This document shows positions 37,695-48,500 of a stretch of 64,000 bases of DNA, in pieces. Each line of letters starts with the position of its first letter. Positions within the stretch are counted from its first letter, which is position 1. Origin of the DNA: Rhizobium chutanense (GTDB taxonomy: Bacteria; Pseudomonadota; Alphaproteobacteria; Rhizobiales; Rhizobiaceae). Made by a program: the position numbers and the translations under genes. The DNA is taken from the NCBI RefSeq assembly GCF_002531935.1, contig NZ_NWSV01000001.1:372001-436000 (forward strand), given 5' to 3'. Below the pieces are notes generated by a model that had not been told where the DNA came from, did not search any database, and saw only the letters and a program-made list of their open reading frames with translations.

Positions 37695-39449
37695 TCAGTT
37701 CGTCTGCTTGGCGCCGAGAGCGAAGGTGTCGGCGAGCACACGGTAGACGTCGCTCTGTTCCATGTAGCCATGGAACTCTTCCGAACCCGGGCCGGCCGAC
37801 TGCAGTACGACATCGTCGACCGCATGGACGCCGCTCTCGCTGCTCTTCGGAAGATTGCCCTGAACGAAGACGGCGCCGGGAACATCCTTATACTGCTCGT
37901 TGGCGACATATTCCTTCTTTTCGTTCTGGACGGCCGGAACGAACGGGCCGTCGAGCTTCGGACGGAAGGTCTCGTAGTGATCGGGGCCGTTGTTGGCGCT
38001 CAGGAACAGCCGGCGGCTGACGTCGATCTTATCGGGATAACCGTCGCCGTTCTCATCCTTGTAGTTCGGGAAGCCGGCCTCGGCATAGGTGCCGACCTTT
38101 TCGCGCATTTCCGTGCCCGGCTTCTCGTCATCGACGGTGCCGATGATCGATACGCCATGCGTATGGTCGCCGGTGACGACGATCAGCGTATCGGGATGGG
38201 TCTTCTGGAATTCGCGGGCGACGCCGATCGCCTGGTCGAATTCGATGGTTTCGACGACGGCACGATCCCAATCAAGCGGATGGGACATCTTGTCGATCGA
38301 GGAACCTTCGACCATCAGGAAGAAACCGTCCGGATTCTTGGAGAGACGGTCGAGCGCAATCTTGGTCATGTCGACGAGACCCGGCTGGTTCGGGAACTTG
38401 TCGACCGTGCCCTTCTTGAGGAATTCGCGGTCGAGCGTCACGTCCATATTGCCGGTGTGGAAGAGGCCGAGGAGATTGCCTTCAGCCGATGCATTGGCGG
38501 CGAGCTCGTTCTTGTCGGTCGCAAGCTTGTAGCCGGCATCCTGGAACATTTTGATATAATCCTGGTTGTCCTTGCGCTTGGAACCGGCGACTTCCTTGCC
38601 GAGGAAATAGGCCGAGCCACCGCCGAGCAGCACTTCCGGCTTGACGTCGAGCAGCATGCCGACGACTTCGGCCTTGTCGCCGCGGTTGCGGGTATGGGCA
38701 ACGACCGCAGCCGGCGTTGCATCCTCGACTTCAGCCGTCACAACGATGCCGATCGACTTCTTGGTCGTGCGGCGAACGGCTTCCGCGAAGGTTTCGACGC
38801 GCGGATCATCGAGCGAGGCCGGCGTGCGGTCCGCGTAAACGCCGATCGCGTTGACGGCGGTCTTGTGGCCCGTCATGTAGGCCGACATGGTGTTGGCCGA
38901 GTCCGTGGCAACGGCATTCGTTGCCGACGTGCCGATGAAAGCCATGCGGTCGAGATCGTCCATGTTCAGGCGGCCGTTCGCCTTGCCCTCGGTCATGCCC
39001 TTGGACATGATGCGGGCGGCGGTGCGATGCGCGACGGAAAGACCGTCACCGAGCAGGAAGATGATGTTCTTGGCCTTCGGCTGGGCCGCGGTTTCGTAAA
39101 CGTTCCAGGTGACGGACTTCGTTTCGTCGCCGGCAGCGACTTCGATCTTGTAGTCGCCCGGAGCGGCAATCTTCAGGCCGCGCAGCAGCAGAGCGGAACC
39201 GAGAGCCTTGTCATCCTTGCCTTTTTCGAGCTCGATGAACTGCGCCTCGCCACCGAGGACGGTCTTGTAGTCCTGGCCGTTGACGGTGATCTTCACGTCT
39301 GCGGGCTTGACCTGCTTGTTGAGCTCGACCTTGAAATCGAACGGCGAACCGGCAAGAATCGTCGCGTGATCGAGCGGATAGACCGTCGTCGCCTGAGCGG
39401 CGCCCGCAAGGATGGTGGTGGCCGCAAAAGCGGCGAGAAGCGTACGCAT
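37695..39449 (-). CDS. Alkaline phosphatase (PhoA superfamily)
   Basis: A 584-residue periplasmic phosphomonoesterase. The ATG at 39449 gives a clean signal peptide (RTLLAAFAATTILAGAAQA). An N-terminal domain of about 100 residues of unclear role precedes the catalytic domain, which starts KNIIFLLGDGLS; the nucleophile serine is in AVATDSANTMSAYMTG, and the zinc sites include the motifs VEGSSIDKMSHP and VTGDHTHG. It would liberate phosphate from organic esters. A Pho box sits upstream, so it should be induced by phosphate starvation through PhoB. Confidence 0.93.
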   Translation of the reverse strand: MRTLLAAFAATTILAGAAQATTVYPLDHATILAGSPFDFKVELNKQVKPADVKITVNGQDYKTVLGGEAQFIELEKGKDDKALGSALLLRGLKIAAPGDYKIEVAAGDETKSVTWNVYETAAQPKAKNIIFLLGDGLSVAHRTAARIMSKGMTEGKANGRLNMDDLDRMAFIGTSATNAVATDSANTMSAYMTGHKTAVNAIGVYADRTPASLDDPRVETFAEAVRRTTKKSIGIVVTAEVEDATPAAVVAHTRNRGDKAEVVGMLLDVKPEVLLGGGSAYFLGKEVAGSKRKDNQDYIKMFQDAGYKLATDKNELAANASAEGNLLGLFHTGNMDVTLDREFLKKGTVDKFPNQPGLVDMTKIALDRLSKNPDGFFLMVEGSSIDKMSHPLDWDRAVVETIEFDQAIGVAREFQKTHPDTLIVVTGDHTHGVSIIGTVDDEKPGTEMREKVGTYAEAGFPNYKDENGDGYPDKIDVSRRLFLSANNGPDHYETFRPKLDGPFVPAVQNEKKEYVANEQYKDVPGAVFVQGNLPKSSESGVHAVDDVVLQSAGPGSEEFHGYMEQSDVYRVLADTFALGAKQTN

Positions 39450-39861
39450 GGAAAACCCCCGTTTTCGTTGCAGACATTGACAACCGGGCCGGGATACCTC
39501 CCTGGGATGACAGCGGCATGACAAAACGTCGCAGCATGGCGGCAGCCGCTTTCGCCTTCCGGCTCCGAGCGCAAAAACCTTGACTCCTGTGGAAAACCTT
39601 CTAAGAGCAACAGCGGAAAAGGAATATCCATGGTTCGCGACGAACACGCCATTGCTGCATGCAATGACCGGGCACAGGTTGCCGGGGTGGACATTGCCGT
39701 TCCGGTTTCTGCCAAAACCAAGGCCAAAACGACGACGAAAACCGTCTGACGTCTCTGGCCTGCCGCTCTCTCCCCGGCTCGGCTGGGGACAGGAAGACGC
39801 GATCCGTCGCGCCTTTCCCCCTCACCGGACAAGAGGAGAGAAGAGAAAGAGAGCTTGAGAA
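39450..39861. other. Divergent intergenic region, alkaline phosphatase / asd
   Basis: About 410 bases between divergent genes. The left part holds the Pho box; the right 60 bases hold the asd leader with GAGAGAAGAGAAAGAGAG purine-rich sequence before the ATG. No further gene or strong fold is supported in the middle. Confidence 0.45.
39507..39524 (-). promoter_or_regulatory. Pho box upstream of the alkaline phosphatase
   Basis: Read towards the phosphatase gene: TTGTCAT-GCCG-CTGTCAT, two PhoB half-sites 11 bp apart, close to the CTGTCAT-N4-CTGTCAT consensus. It lies about 60 bases before the start codon. Confidence 0.88.
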
Positions 39862-40896
39862 ATGGGTTTCAAAGTAGCAATTGCAGGAGCCACCGGAAAT
39901 GTCGGCCGGGAGATGCTCAACATCCTCTCCGAACGCGGCTTCCCCGCCGATGAGGTCGTGGCGCTTGCCTCGGCACGTTCGCAGGGCACCGAGGTTTCCT
40001 TTGGTGACCGGACGCTGAAGGTCTCCAATCTGGAGAATTACGATTTCTCCGATACCGATATCTGCCTGATGTCGGCCGGCGGCGAAATCTCCAAGAAGTT
40101 TTCGCCGAAGATCGGCCAGCAGGGCTGCGTCGTCATCGACAACTCGTCGGCCTGGCGTTACGACGCCGACGTGCCGCTGATCGTGCCGGAAGTGAACCCG
40201 GATGCCATCAGCCAGTTCACCAAGCGCAACATCATCGCCAATCCGAATTGCTCGACCGCCCAGCTGGTGGTGGCGCTGAAGCCGCTGCACGACTTCGCCA
40301 AGATCAAGCGTGTCGTCGTCTCGACCTATCAGTCGGTGTCCGGCGCCGGCAAGGACGGCATGGACGAACTCTTCAACCAGACGCGCGCCGTTTTTGTCGC
40401 CGATCCGATCGAGAACAAGAAGTTCACCAAGCGTATCGCCTTCAACGTCATCCCGCACATCGATAGCTTCATGGAAGACGGCTACACCAAGGAAGAATGG
40501 AAGGTGCTGGCCGAGACGAAGAAGATGCTCGATCCGAAGATCAAGGTGACCTGCACGGCAGTGCGCGTGCCGGTTTTCATCGGCCATTCGGAATCGGTCA
40601 ACATCGAATTCGAAAACGAGATCACCGCCGACCAGGCTCGCGATATCCTGCGCGACGCTCCCGGCTGCCTCGTCATCGACAAGCGCGAGAATGGCGGCTA
40701 CATCACGCCTTATGAGTCGGCCGGCGAGGACGCGACCTATATCTCGCGCATCCGCGAGGACGCGACGGTTGAAAACGGCCTCAACATGTGGGTGGTTTCC
40801 GACAACCTGCGCAAGGGCGCCGCGCTGAACGCCATCCAGATCGCGGAGTTGCTCGTCAATCGCGGCCTGGTCAAGCCGCGCAAGCAGGCCGCCTGA
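39862..40896 (+). CDS. asd: Aspartate-semialdehyde dehydrogenase
   Basis: A 344-residue NADPH-dependent enzyme that makes aspartate semialdehyde for lysine, methionine, threonine and diaminopimelate. The N-terminal VAIAGATGNVGREMLNIL is the nucleotide-binding motif, NPNCSTAQLVVALKPL holds the catalytic cysteine, and VSTYQSVSGAGKDGMDEL follows. Length and start are typical. A terminator-like hairpin (about 40924-40950) comes after the gene. Confidence 0.97.
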   Translation: MGFKVAIAGATGNVGREMLNILSERGFPADEVVALASARSQGTEVSFGDRTLKVSNLENYDFSDTDICLMSAGGEISKKFSPKIGQQGCVVIDNSSAWRYDADVPLIVPEVNPDAISQFTKRNIIANPNCSTAQLVVALKPLHDFAKIKRVVVSTYQSVSGAGKDGMDELFNQTRAVFVADPIENKKFTKRIAFNVIPHIDSFMEDGYTKEEWKVLAETKKMLDPKIKVTCTAVRVPVFIGHSESVNIEFENEITADQARDILRDAPGCLVIDKRENGGYITPYESAGEDATYISRIREDATVENGLNMWVVSDNLRKGAALNAIQIAELLVNRGLVKPRKQAA

Positions 40897-40923
40897 TACA
40901 ATTTGTAAACCATAAGCTGTTAA

Positions 40924-40950
40924 AGCCCTGCTCGGTGAGCGGGGCTTTTT
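40924..40950 (+). terminator. Terminator after asd
   Basis: AAGCCC-TGCTC/GAGCG-GGGCTT type stem with a small loop, followed by TTTTTC, about 25 bases after the stop. Confidence 0.8.
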
Positions 40951-41065
40951 CAGAGCGAATACGACTGTATAAGCGCTCGCTAAAAGGTGATCGTGACAAA
41001 ATCGCAAGTGGCTGGCATTCTCTTGCCCGCCTAAAAACTATGCAGATCGAGAGCGGGGTTTCTCA

Positions 41066-41890
41066 ATGCGCATGATAAAGTTGTTTCTGGCGGCCGCTGC
41101 GGCAATGGGCGTCCTCCATGCGGTACCGGCGTTCGCGCAAGGACCGCAATGTGGCAATACCAGCGCCGGCTTCGACGCCTGGGTCGCCGATTTCAAGCAG
41201 ACGGCAGCGGCCAATGGCGTCAGCCAATCGGTGCTCAGCCGCGCCTTCGCCAACGTCAACTACAACAAGCCGACGATCGCCGCCGACCGGGGCCAGAAGA
41301 GCTTCAAGCTCTCCTTCGACGCCTTCATGCAGAAGCGCGGTGGTGCCGCCGTCATTTCCCGCGGCCGTTCGATGAAAGCCGCCAACCAGGCGCTTTTCGC
41401 CTCGATCGAACGCCGGTTCGGCGTTCCGGCCGGTCCGCTGATCGCGATCTGGGGCATGGAAACCGGTTTTGGCAGCTATATGGGCAATCAGCATACGCTG
41501 TCGGCTGTTTCGACCCTTGCCTATGACTGCCGTCGTTCGGAATATTTCACCGACCAACTCTATGCCGCGCTCCAGCTCGTCTCCGAGGGTTATCTCAGCC
41601 CGCAGGCCAAGGGTGCCGCCCATGGTGAAATCGGCCAGACGCAATTTCTGCCGCGCAACGTCGTCCGCTTCGGCGCCGATGGCGACGGCGACGGCCGCGT
41701 CGACATGGTCGGCTCTCGCGCCGATGCGCTGGCCTCGACCGCGAATTTCCTGAAGGGCCATGGCTGGCGCGCCGGCGCCGGTTATCAGCCGGGAGAACCG
41801 AATTTCGTCGCCATTCAGGGCTGGAACGCCGCCAGCGTCTATCAACAGGCGATCGCCTATATCGGCCAGCAGATCGACGCCGGCAGATAA
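41066..41890 (+). CDS. Lytic murein transglycosylase (MltB-like)
   Basis: A 274-residue periplasmic enzyme that cleaves peptidoglycan to anhydromuropeptides. The signal peptide (KLFLAAAAAMGVLHAVPAFA) is clear. The SLT_2 domain contains IAIWGMETGFGSYMG with the catalytic glutamate, STLAYDCRRSEYF and HGEIGQTQFLPRNVVRFG. No peptidoglycan-binding repeat follows, so it is the short form. A bidirectional terminator at 41915-41941 ends it. Confidence 0.93.
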   Translation: MRMIKLFLAAAAAMGVLHAVPAFAQGPQCGNTSAGFDAWVADFKQTAAANGVSQSVLSRAFANVNYNKPTIAADRGQKSFKLSFDAFMQKRGGAAVISRGRSMKAANQALFASIERRFGVPAGPLIAIWGMETGFGSYMGNQHTLSAVSTLAYDCRRSEYFTDQLYAALQLVSEGYLSPQAKGAAHGEIGQTQFLPRNVVRFGADGDGDGRVDMVGSRADALASTANFLKGHGWRAGAGYQPGEPNFVAIQGWNAASVYQQAIAYIGQQIDAGR

Positions 41891-41914
41891 GCATTCATCG
41901 ATAGGAACATCCGG

Positions 41915-41941
41915 AAACGCCGCTGCTTCTCAGCGGCGTTT
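41915..41941. terminator. Bidirectional terminator, transglycosylase / GGDEF gene
   Basis: An 11-bp perfect stem AAACGCCGCTG/CAGCGGCGTTT with loop CTTCT, then TTTC on the plus strand. It reaches the stop of the convergent GGDEF gene. Confidence 0.88.
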
Positions 41942-41942
41942 T

Positions 41943-43553
41943 TCATATGCGGGAATCAAAACCACCGGACATTGCCTTGCGTCGCTCCTCCTGCGGCGGC
42001 ACGGTCGCTCCGGCGACGACGCAGTTGCGGCCGGAGGCCTTGGCGGCATAAAGCGCCAGGTCGGCGCGTTTGACCAGATCCTCGAAGTTCCGGTTGGCGG
42101 CTTCGTTTGCCCGGCCGACGCATCCGAAACTGGCCGTCACCTTCAGAAGATCGCCGCCCGGCAATGGGATTTCCGCCGCCTCGATCGCCCGCCGCACACG
42201 CTCGGCGATGATTGCGGCGTCGTCGGGCGTCGAATCCGGCAAAAGCGCCAGGAACTCCTCGCCCCCATGGCGCACCAACAGATCGAAGGAACGGAAATTC
42301 TGCCGCGCGACAGCCGCGACCTGCCGAAGCACAGCATCGCCGGCGTCATGCCCGTGAACGTCGTTGATTTTCTTGAAATGGTCGAGGTCGAAGAGCACGA
42401 CGGAAATCCAGCGCGATCCATGCTCGGCCTGCGTGAGAAGCGCCGATGCCGCGACCTCGAAGCCGCGCCTGTTGTAAAGCCCCGTCAGAAGATCGGTTTG
42501 AGCAGCGTTGCGCAATTCGCCCACCAGCTTCTCTCGGTCTCGAGACAACCGGTCGATCAGGCGCAGGCCTCTTGCCGCCAGCACCATCACCAGCGTGGCG
42601 AGGATAAGCAAGCCCGCGCACAGCGCCAGGATCCGGGTCAGGTGGAGATGCGAAAGCGTCGAAAACTGTTCGCCGGTCTCGTGAATATCGCTTGCGGCCT
42701 CCACCATCTTCCGCTGCAGGAAGGCCATACGTTCTCGCTGTGCAGACGCCCAGACGTCGCGCATTGCGCGTGACGGCCGCGATCCGGCAAGAATGGCGTC
42801 GGTGATCGCATTCGCCTTCACCTGTTCGCTGCGACTGAGATAGGCGACGATGTCGCGCACGATTGACGCGGAGGAATGGAGGACCATGTGATCCATGCCG
42901 GCGCCGAGCATGGTCTTGCCCTGTATGAACAATTCTATCGGAAACCTGGCGGAAACGCCTTGATCGAGGTAACGGGTGCCAATTCCCGTGATCAATCTTT
43001 CGCCGTAGTAGGTGAGCAGGATGCCCATCAGCTGGTTGGATTTCTCACGCAGCACGGGGTCGCTGATCAGCGGTGAAAGCGCGTCGACGACGGCAAGCTG
43101 CTTGAGAGCCGCATACCAATAGACGGAACCGGGAGTGCTGCCGGAATAGCGGCCCTGGTCGACGGCGCTGCGCGCGGCGACGATGCGGCTGTAGGCAAGG
43201 CTGAGAGCCGATAATTCACCCGCGAGTCCTTGATCGAGCGTATCGCGCGGCGGCAAGCGGGCATAAAAAGCGCGGCGTTCGCGATCCAGCGTCAGCCGGC
43301 TTCGCTGCATGTCGATGGCGTTGCTGCTGCTGGGACGCGCAAGATAGCGGCGCGTGGCATCGATTTCGCTCAGGATTTCCGTGGCGGCGATGGACCCGCC
43401 GCGGGCAAGCACGTCGGCGAACTGCCGATCCTTCTCGAGTTCCCTGTATTGCTGCATGGAAGTGCGGAGGACGATGACGCCTTCAATGAGCATGAAGACG
43501 AAGGGCAGCAGGATCGCGGCCAGGATAACCTTTTTGATGGTTTCGAACTTCAT
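41943..43553 (-). CDS. Membrane GGDEF protein, diguanylate cyclase
   Basis: About 536 residues from the ATG at 43553; a longer frame starts at 43580. Two membrane helices (KKVILAAILLPFVFMLIEGV and LALCAGLLILATLVMVLAAR) enclose a periplasmic sensory domain of about 270 residues with no recognised fold. The C-terminal GGDEF domain has LTGLYNRRGFE, ISVVLFDLDHFKKIND, the active-site GGEEF in VRHGGEEFLALLP, and ASFGCV near the end. It should make cyclic di-GMP in response to an external cue. An RxxD inhibitory site is not obvious. Confidence 0.92.
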   Translation of the reverse strand: MKFETIKKVILAAILLPFVFMLIEGVIVLRTSMQQYRELEKDRQFADVLARGGSIAATEILSEIDATRRYLARPSSSNAIDMQRSRLTLDRERRAFYARLPPRDTLDQGLAGELSALSLAYSRIVAARSAVDQGRYSGSTPGSVYWYAALKQLAVVDALSPLISDPVLREKSNQLMGILLTYYGERLITGIGTRYLDQGVSARFPIELFIQGKTMLGAGMDHMVLHSSASIVRDIVAYLSRSEQVKANAITDAILAGSRPSRAMRDVWASAQRERMAFLQRKMVEAASDIHETGEQFSTLSHLHLTRILALCAGLLILATLVMVLAARGLRLIDRLSRDREKLVGELRNAAQTDLLTGLYNRRGFEVAASALLTQAEHGSRWISVVLFDLDHFKKINDVHGHDAGDAVLRQVAAVARQNFRSFDLLVRHGGEEFLALLPDSTPDDAAIIAERVRRAIEAAEIPLPGGDLLKVTASFGCVGRANEAANRNFEDLVKRADLALYAAKASGRNCVVAGATVPPQEERRKAMSGGFDSRI

Positions 43554-43644
43554 CGCCAATCGCCACGTGATCAAACACAAGTCGCGTAACCAATTGATGC
43601 AATCTTAGCAGGAATCCTTAAAAAACTGATAAACCGCGCTATCG

Positions 43645-44286
43645 CTAGATTTCGGGACGAATGAAGTCGCGCGTCTCGGCATCCATGACCCAGAGTTCAC
43701 CTGTGGAGATGTCGAACCAGGCGCCGTGAAGATGCATTTTTCCTGCATCCTCAAGCGCCTTAATTTCGGGGAAGGTCCTGAGATTGTTGATCGAATTGCG
43801 GATGGAGACACGCTCCAGCGCCGTCTGCCGTTCAGCGGCCGTCATCACATCGTTGCTCTGGATCTGCTCGGCGGCGGGCTTGACCAGCGACATCCAGCGG
43901 CCGATGAAATCGCCGGGCGACAACGGTTCGGCATTCGGATCGAGTGCTGCGCGGATGCCGCCGCAGCGGCCATGGCCCATGACGACGATATCGGAGACCT
44001 TCAGTGCCTGCACCGCAAATTCGAGCGCGGCTGAGGTCGAATGGAAATGGCCGTCCGGCTCATAAGGCGGCACCATATTGGCGACGTTGCGGATGACGAA
44101 GAGCTCGCCCGGGCCGGCATCGAAGATCAGCTCCGGCGCCGCCCGCGAGTCCGAACAGGCAACGACCAGCGTATGGGGACTCTGACCGTTTTCGGCAAGC
44201 TGCCGATACCTGTCGCGGGCGTCTGCATAACGCCCGTTCATGAAGTTGCGGTAGCCGTCAAGAAGTGGTGTTGGAAAACGCTGCAT
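43645..44286 (-). CDS. Beta-carbonic anhydrase
   Basis: About 213 residues from the ATG at 44286; the frame extends to 44331. Converts CO2 and bicarbonate using zinc held by two cysteines and a histidine: VVACSDSRAAPELIF, then VMGHGRCGGIRAAL. MVPPYEPDGHFHSTSAALEF is typical of the bacterial beta class. No signal peptide. No obvious operon partner: it ends near the GGDEF gene start and follows pdxY on the same strand by 70 bases. Confidence 0.93.
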   Translation of the reverse strand: MQRFPTPLLDGYRNFMNGRYADARDRYRQLAENGQSPHTLVVACSDSRAAPELIFDAGPGELFVIRNVANMVPPYEPDGHFHSTSAALEFAVQALKVSDIVVMGHGRCGGIRAALDPNAEPLSPGDFIGRWMSLVKPAAEQIQSNDVMTAAERQTALERVSIRNSINNLRTFPEIKALEDAGKMHLHGAWFDISTGELWVMDAETRDFIRPEI

Positions 44287-44358
44287 GCCTTCTGGATTAG
44301 CGCGCACGAACGATAAGATCAACTGCTGCACCGCAAAATGAGCGCATTGGCGGATGCG

Positions 44359-45234
44359 TCATCTTTTCCGCTGCTGCGCCGGGTGAACGAGTCGGCGCAT
44401 CTGCACCATGGCCATCGGCGTCGAAAGGCTGGACGCATCGCTTGCCAGCATCAACTCGTTGCTGCCGCGCTTGACGGCGCGCGCCAGCACCTCGAAGACG
44501 CTGGCCGTGGCAAGCTGCAGCGCCTTCTCGTCCTCCAGACCGGACAGCAGGCGCGACAGGAAGACCGCGGCGAGCAGGTCGCCGAGACCGTTCGGCGGAT
44601 TTTCGACGACCCGGTGCTCGGCAAGAAGCGCGTGCCGGCCGGAAAGATAGAGATTGCCGGTACCACCCGCCATCATCGGCACCGCCGACGTGACGAGCAT
44701 ACGCGACGGCCCGAGCGCCAGCGCCGCCTCCATGATCGCGCTGTTGTCTTCGAGCGCCGCCCCCGAAAGCCATGCAAGTTCGTAGCGGTTCGGCGTCGCC
44801 AGCGAGGCGAGCGGAATGAGGTGATCGCGAATGGCCTCGGCGGTCGCTTCCGGCACGTAGAGGCCGCCGAGATCGCCCATGACGGGATCGCAGACATAGA
44901 CGAGCTCGGGATTGTCTTGCCGGAGCGCCGCGATCAGCCGGGCGACGGAGCGTGCCTGGGCGGCATTGCCGAAATAACCCGACAGCACCGCCTTGACTTC
45001 GCCGATCCACGGCGCGCGGATCAGATCGTCGATCGCCGCGTCGAAATCGGCTTCCGCAAAGGTCAGCCGCGTCGAGCGGCCGTGGCCGGGATGCCAGGGC
45101 AGCACGACGGTCGGCAAGGCCCAGACCGGATGGCCGAGCGTCTCCAGCGCAAAGACAGCCGCGCGGTTTCCGACCGAGCCGCGCACCACATGGCTGGAGA
45201 TGACGATGACTGCGCCCGCTGCATTTTCCGACAT
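44359..45234 (-). CDS. pdxY: Pyridoxal kinase
   Basis: A 291-residue kinase of the PfkB/ribokinase family that salvages pyridoxal to pyridoxal phosphate. VIVISSHVVRGSVGNRAA is the N-terminal substrate loop, VLPWHPGHGRST follows, VYVCDPVMGDLGGLYV and TPNRYELAWLSG are in the core, and NGLGDLLAAVFLSRLL contains the catalytic aspartate. The PdxY subgroup is favoured over PdxK by the context and these motifs. Divergent from the glutamate dehydrogenase gene. Confidence 0.92.
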   Translation of the reverse strand: MSENAAGAVIVISSHVVRGSVGNRAAVFALETLGHPVWALPTVVLPWHPGHGRSTRLTFAEADFDAAIDDLIRAPWIGEVKAVLSGYFGNAAQARSVARLIAALRQDNPELVYVCDPVMGDLGGLYVPEATAEAIRDHLIPLASLATPNRYELAWLSGAALEDNSAIMEAALALGPSRMLVTSAVPMMAGGTGNLYLSGRHALLAEHRVVENPPNGLGDLLAAVFLSRLLSGLEDEKALQLATASVFEVLARAVKRGSNELMLASDASSLSTPMAMVQMRRLVHPAQQRKR

Positions 45235-45511
45235 GATATCAAAGTCCGAATGACGATGGCGTTTGATGATCTTTTTGACGCCACGCTGTCAACCATTCTT
45301 CACGTGAGCATGGAAATGTGCGGCGAAGCGAAAAGTCGGAAGGAGGGCCGTTCCGCTCGTTTTGGCCACGAAAGCGGAAAAATCTCCAACAATTTCCCAT
45401 TTTCGATCTCAAAAAAGCATCAAAACGGTCCTTCAGACCGCTATTTTAGAGATTTTTTCGAGGAATCTTCTGATAGCTTGCAGAAAATCAGTCTATTGCG
45501 GGAGGCGATCC

Positions 45512-48500
45512 ATGGCTGCCAGAAACAATCCGAAACGGGAAAAGCAGATCGAAGGTGCGCGTAAGATCGCCAAGGCGGCAAACGAGCCGCATCTCGATCC
45601 GGAAATCCTCTTCGGCCGGGCCAGCAATGACGATCTCGAACTCTATACGGCCGAGATGCTGGCGCTCTCCGCCGAGCATTCCGCCAGGGAACTGGCCGCC
45701 TGGAACGGCAGGACGCCGCGCGTCAGCATCGACAGCATTGCCGGTGTCACGCCCGACGGCACCGCCGTCTCGGTGCTTTCGGTCACCGACCGGAACATGC
45801 CCTTTCTCTATGAATCGGTCATGGGAGAAGTGACGAGCACCCATCGCGACCTGTTCATGGCCGTGCATCCCATCCTGGTGATCGAAAAAGGCAAGGCGCC
45901 CACCCTTTATTCCGCCGACCAACCGAGCGATCCGGCCGCGCGCGTCAGCCACATCCAGCTTCATATCGCCCCGCTTAATTCCGCCCAGGCCGCCGATCTC
46001 GTCAAGCGCATCGAAACCGTGCTGGAACAAGTCCGCCTGTCGGTTTCCGACTGGAAGCCGATGCTCTCCAAGCTCGATGGCGTGATCGCCGAGCTTGCGG
46101 CCAATGGCGCCGGCCGCAGGAAGGCCGAGCATGCCGAGGCGATCGCCTTCCTGAGCTGGCTGCGCGACGAGAACTTCACCTTCCTCGGCATGCGCGAATA
46201 TGTCTATTCCGGCAAGGGTGCCGACGCCAAGGTCGAGCGCGACAAGGGCGCCGGCCTCGGCATTCTCTCCAACCCCGATGTTCTCGTGCTGCGCACCGGC
46301 AAGGACGCCGTGACCACGACCCCGGAGATCCTTGCCTTCCTCGACGGCCCCGACTTTCTGATCGTCACCAAGGCGAACGTGAAATCGATCGTCCATCGTC
46401 GCGCCTATATGGATTATGTCGGCGTCAAGCGTTTCGACGCCAAGGGCAACGTCACCGGCGAACTGCGCATCGTCGGTCTTTTCACTTCGACGGCCTATAC
46501 CTCGCTCGCCGCCGAAATCCCGCTGCTGCGCTCCAAGATCGAGAAAGTGAAGGAGCATTTCGGCTTCGACCCGATGAGCCATTCCGGCCGTATGCTCGAC
46601 AACACGCTGGAGTCCTATCCGCGCGACGATCTTTTCCAGATCGATACGACACTGCTTGCAAGCTTTGCCGAACAGATCAACGATCTGGCCGATCGGCCGC
46701 GCGTGCGCGCCCTGCCGCGCATCGACCATTTCGACCGCTTCGTCTCGGTGATCGTCTACGTGCCGCGCGAGGAATACGACTCGATCGTGCGCGAGCGGAT
46801 CGGCACCTATCTGAAGACCGTCTATGACGGCCGTGTCTCCGCCTATTACCCGGCTTTCCCGGAGGGCGGCGTGGCACGCGTGCATTTCATCATCGGCCGC
46901 TCCGGCGGCAAGACGCCGCGCATTCCGCAGGGCAAGCTGGAACAGACGATCCGTGAAATCACCGCACGGTGGGACGACCGTTTCGAAGCATTGGCCGGAC
47001 CCAAAGCGCCGAAACTGGCGGTCGATCAGGCCTTCCAGGACTCTTTCACTCCTGAAGAAACCGTGGCCGACCTCGCCGATATCGGCGCTTGCGCGGCCGG
47101 CGAGCCGCTTCGCATCCAGTTCTACCATCGCCAGGAAGAACAGGGTCGGACCCTCTCGCTGAAGATCTTCCACGCCGGCGGCCAGCTGGCGCTGTCGCGC
47201 CGTGTGCCGCTTCTGGAAAACCTCGGTTTCAACGTCGTCAGCGAACGCACCTTCGACATCGGCGTGCCGGCTGCCGGTGGAGAAACGAAACTCGTCGTGC
47301 TGCACGACATGGAACTCGAGACCCGCAACGGCAGTGAAATCGATCTGCATCGCTACGGCGCCGCCCTCGAGGAAGCTTTCGTCTCAGCCTTTGCCGGCAC
47401 GATCGACAATGACAGTTTCAACCGGCTGATCCTCTCGGCCGGGCTCTCGGCGCGCGAAGCCAATGTGCTGCGCGCCTATGCGCGTTATCTCCGCCAGGCC
47501 GGCATCGCCTATTCGCAGGATTATATCGCAACGACCCTCGACAAATATCCGAGGATCGCCGCCGCCATCTTCCGGCTGTTCCACGACACGCTCGACATCA
47601 AGCTTTCGGAAAAAGTCCGCGTGAAGAAACTTGCCGAGCTGCACCAGGCGATCGAGGCCGAACTCGCCGACGTGCCGAGCCTGGACGACGACCGTATCCT
47701 GCGCCGCTACGTCAATATCGTCGATGCGACGCTGCGCACCAATTATTTCCAGAAGAACCCGGACGGCTCGCCGAAGCCGATGCTGGCCTTCAAGCTCGAT
47801 CCGCACCTGGTCGACGGGCTGCCGGAGCCGAAACCCTTCCGCGAAATGTTCGTCTACGGCGTCGAGGTCGAAGGCGTGCACCTGCGCTTCGGCAAGGTGG
47901 CGCGCGGCGGCCTGCGCTGGTCCGATCGTGCCGAGGATTACCGCACCGAGGTGCTCGGCCTCGTCAAGGCGCAGCAGGTGAAGAATGCGGTTATCGTGCC
48001 GGTCGGCGCCAAGGGTGGCTTCTATCCGAAGAAGCTTCCCGCAGGCGGCAGCCGCGACGAGATCTTCAATGCCGGCCGCGAGGCTTACAAGACCTATATC
48101 CGCACGCTGCTGTCGATCACCGACAATATCTCGGGCGCCGAGATCGTGCCGCCGAAGGATACGGTGAGGCTTGATGGCGACGATCCCTATTTCGTCGTCG
48201 CCGCCGACAAGGGCACCGCAACCTTCTCCGACACCGCCAATGCGCTGGCGCAGGAAGCTGGCTTCTGGCTTGATGATGCCTTCGCCTCCGGCGGCTCGGC
48301 CGGTTACGACCACAAGAAGATGGGCATCACCGCCCGCGGCGCCTGGGAAACCGTCAAACGCCATTTCCGCGAAATGGACATCGACATCCAGACGACGCCC
48401 TTCACCGTTGCCGGCGTCGGCGACATGTCGGGCGACGTCTTCGGCAACGGCATGCTGCTCTCTCCGAAGATCAGGCTGATCGCCGCCTTCGATCACCGCG

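Noticed and set aside
45426..45440. A small 5-bp hairpin before the glutamate dehydrogenase gene
   Set aside because: Too short to call a terminator or riboswitch.
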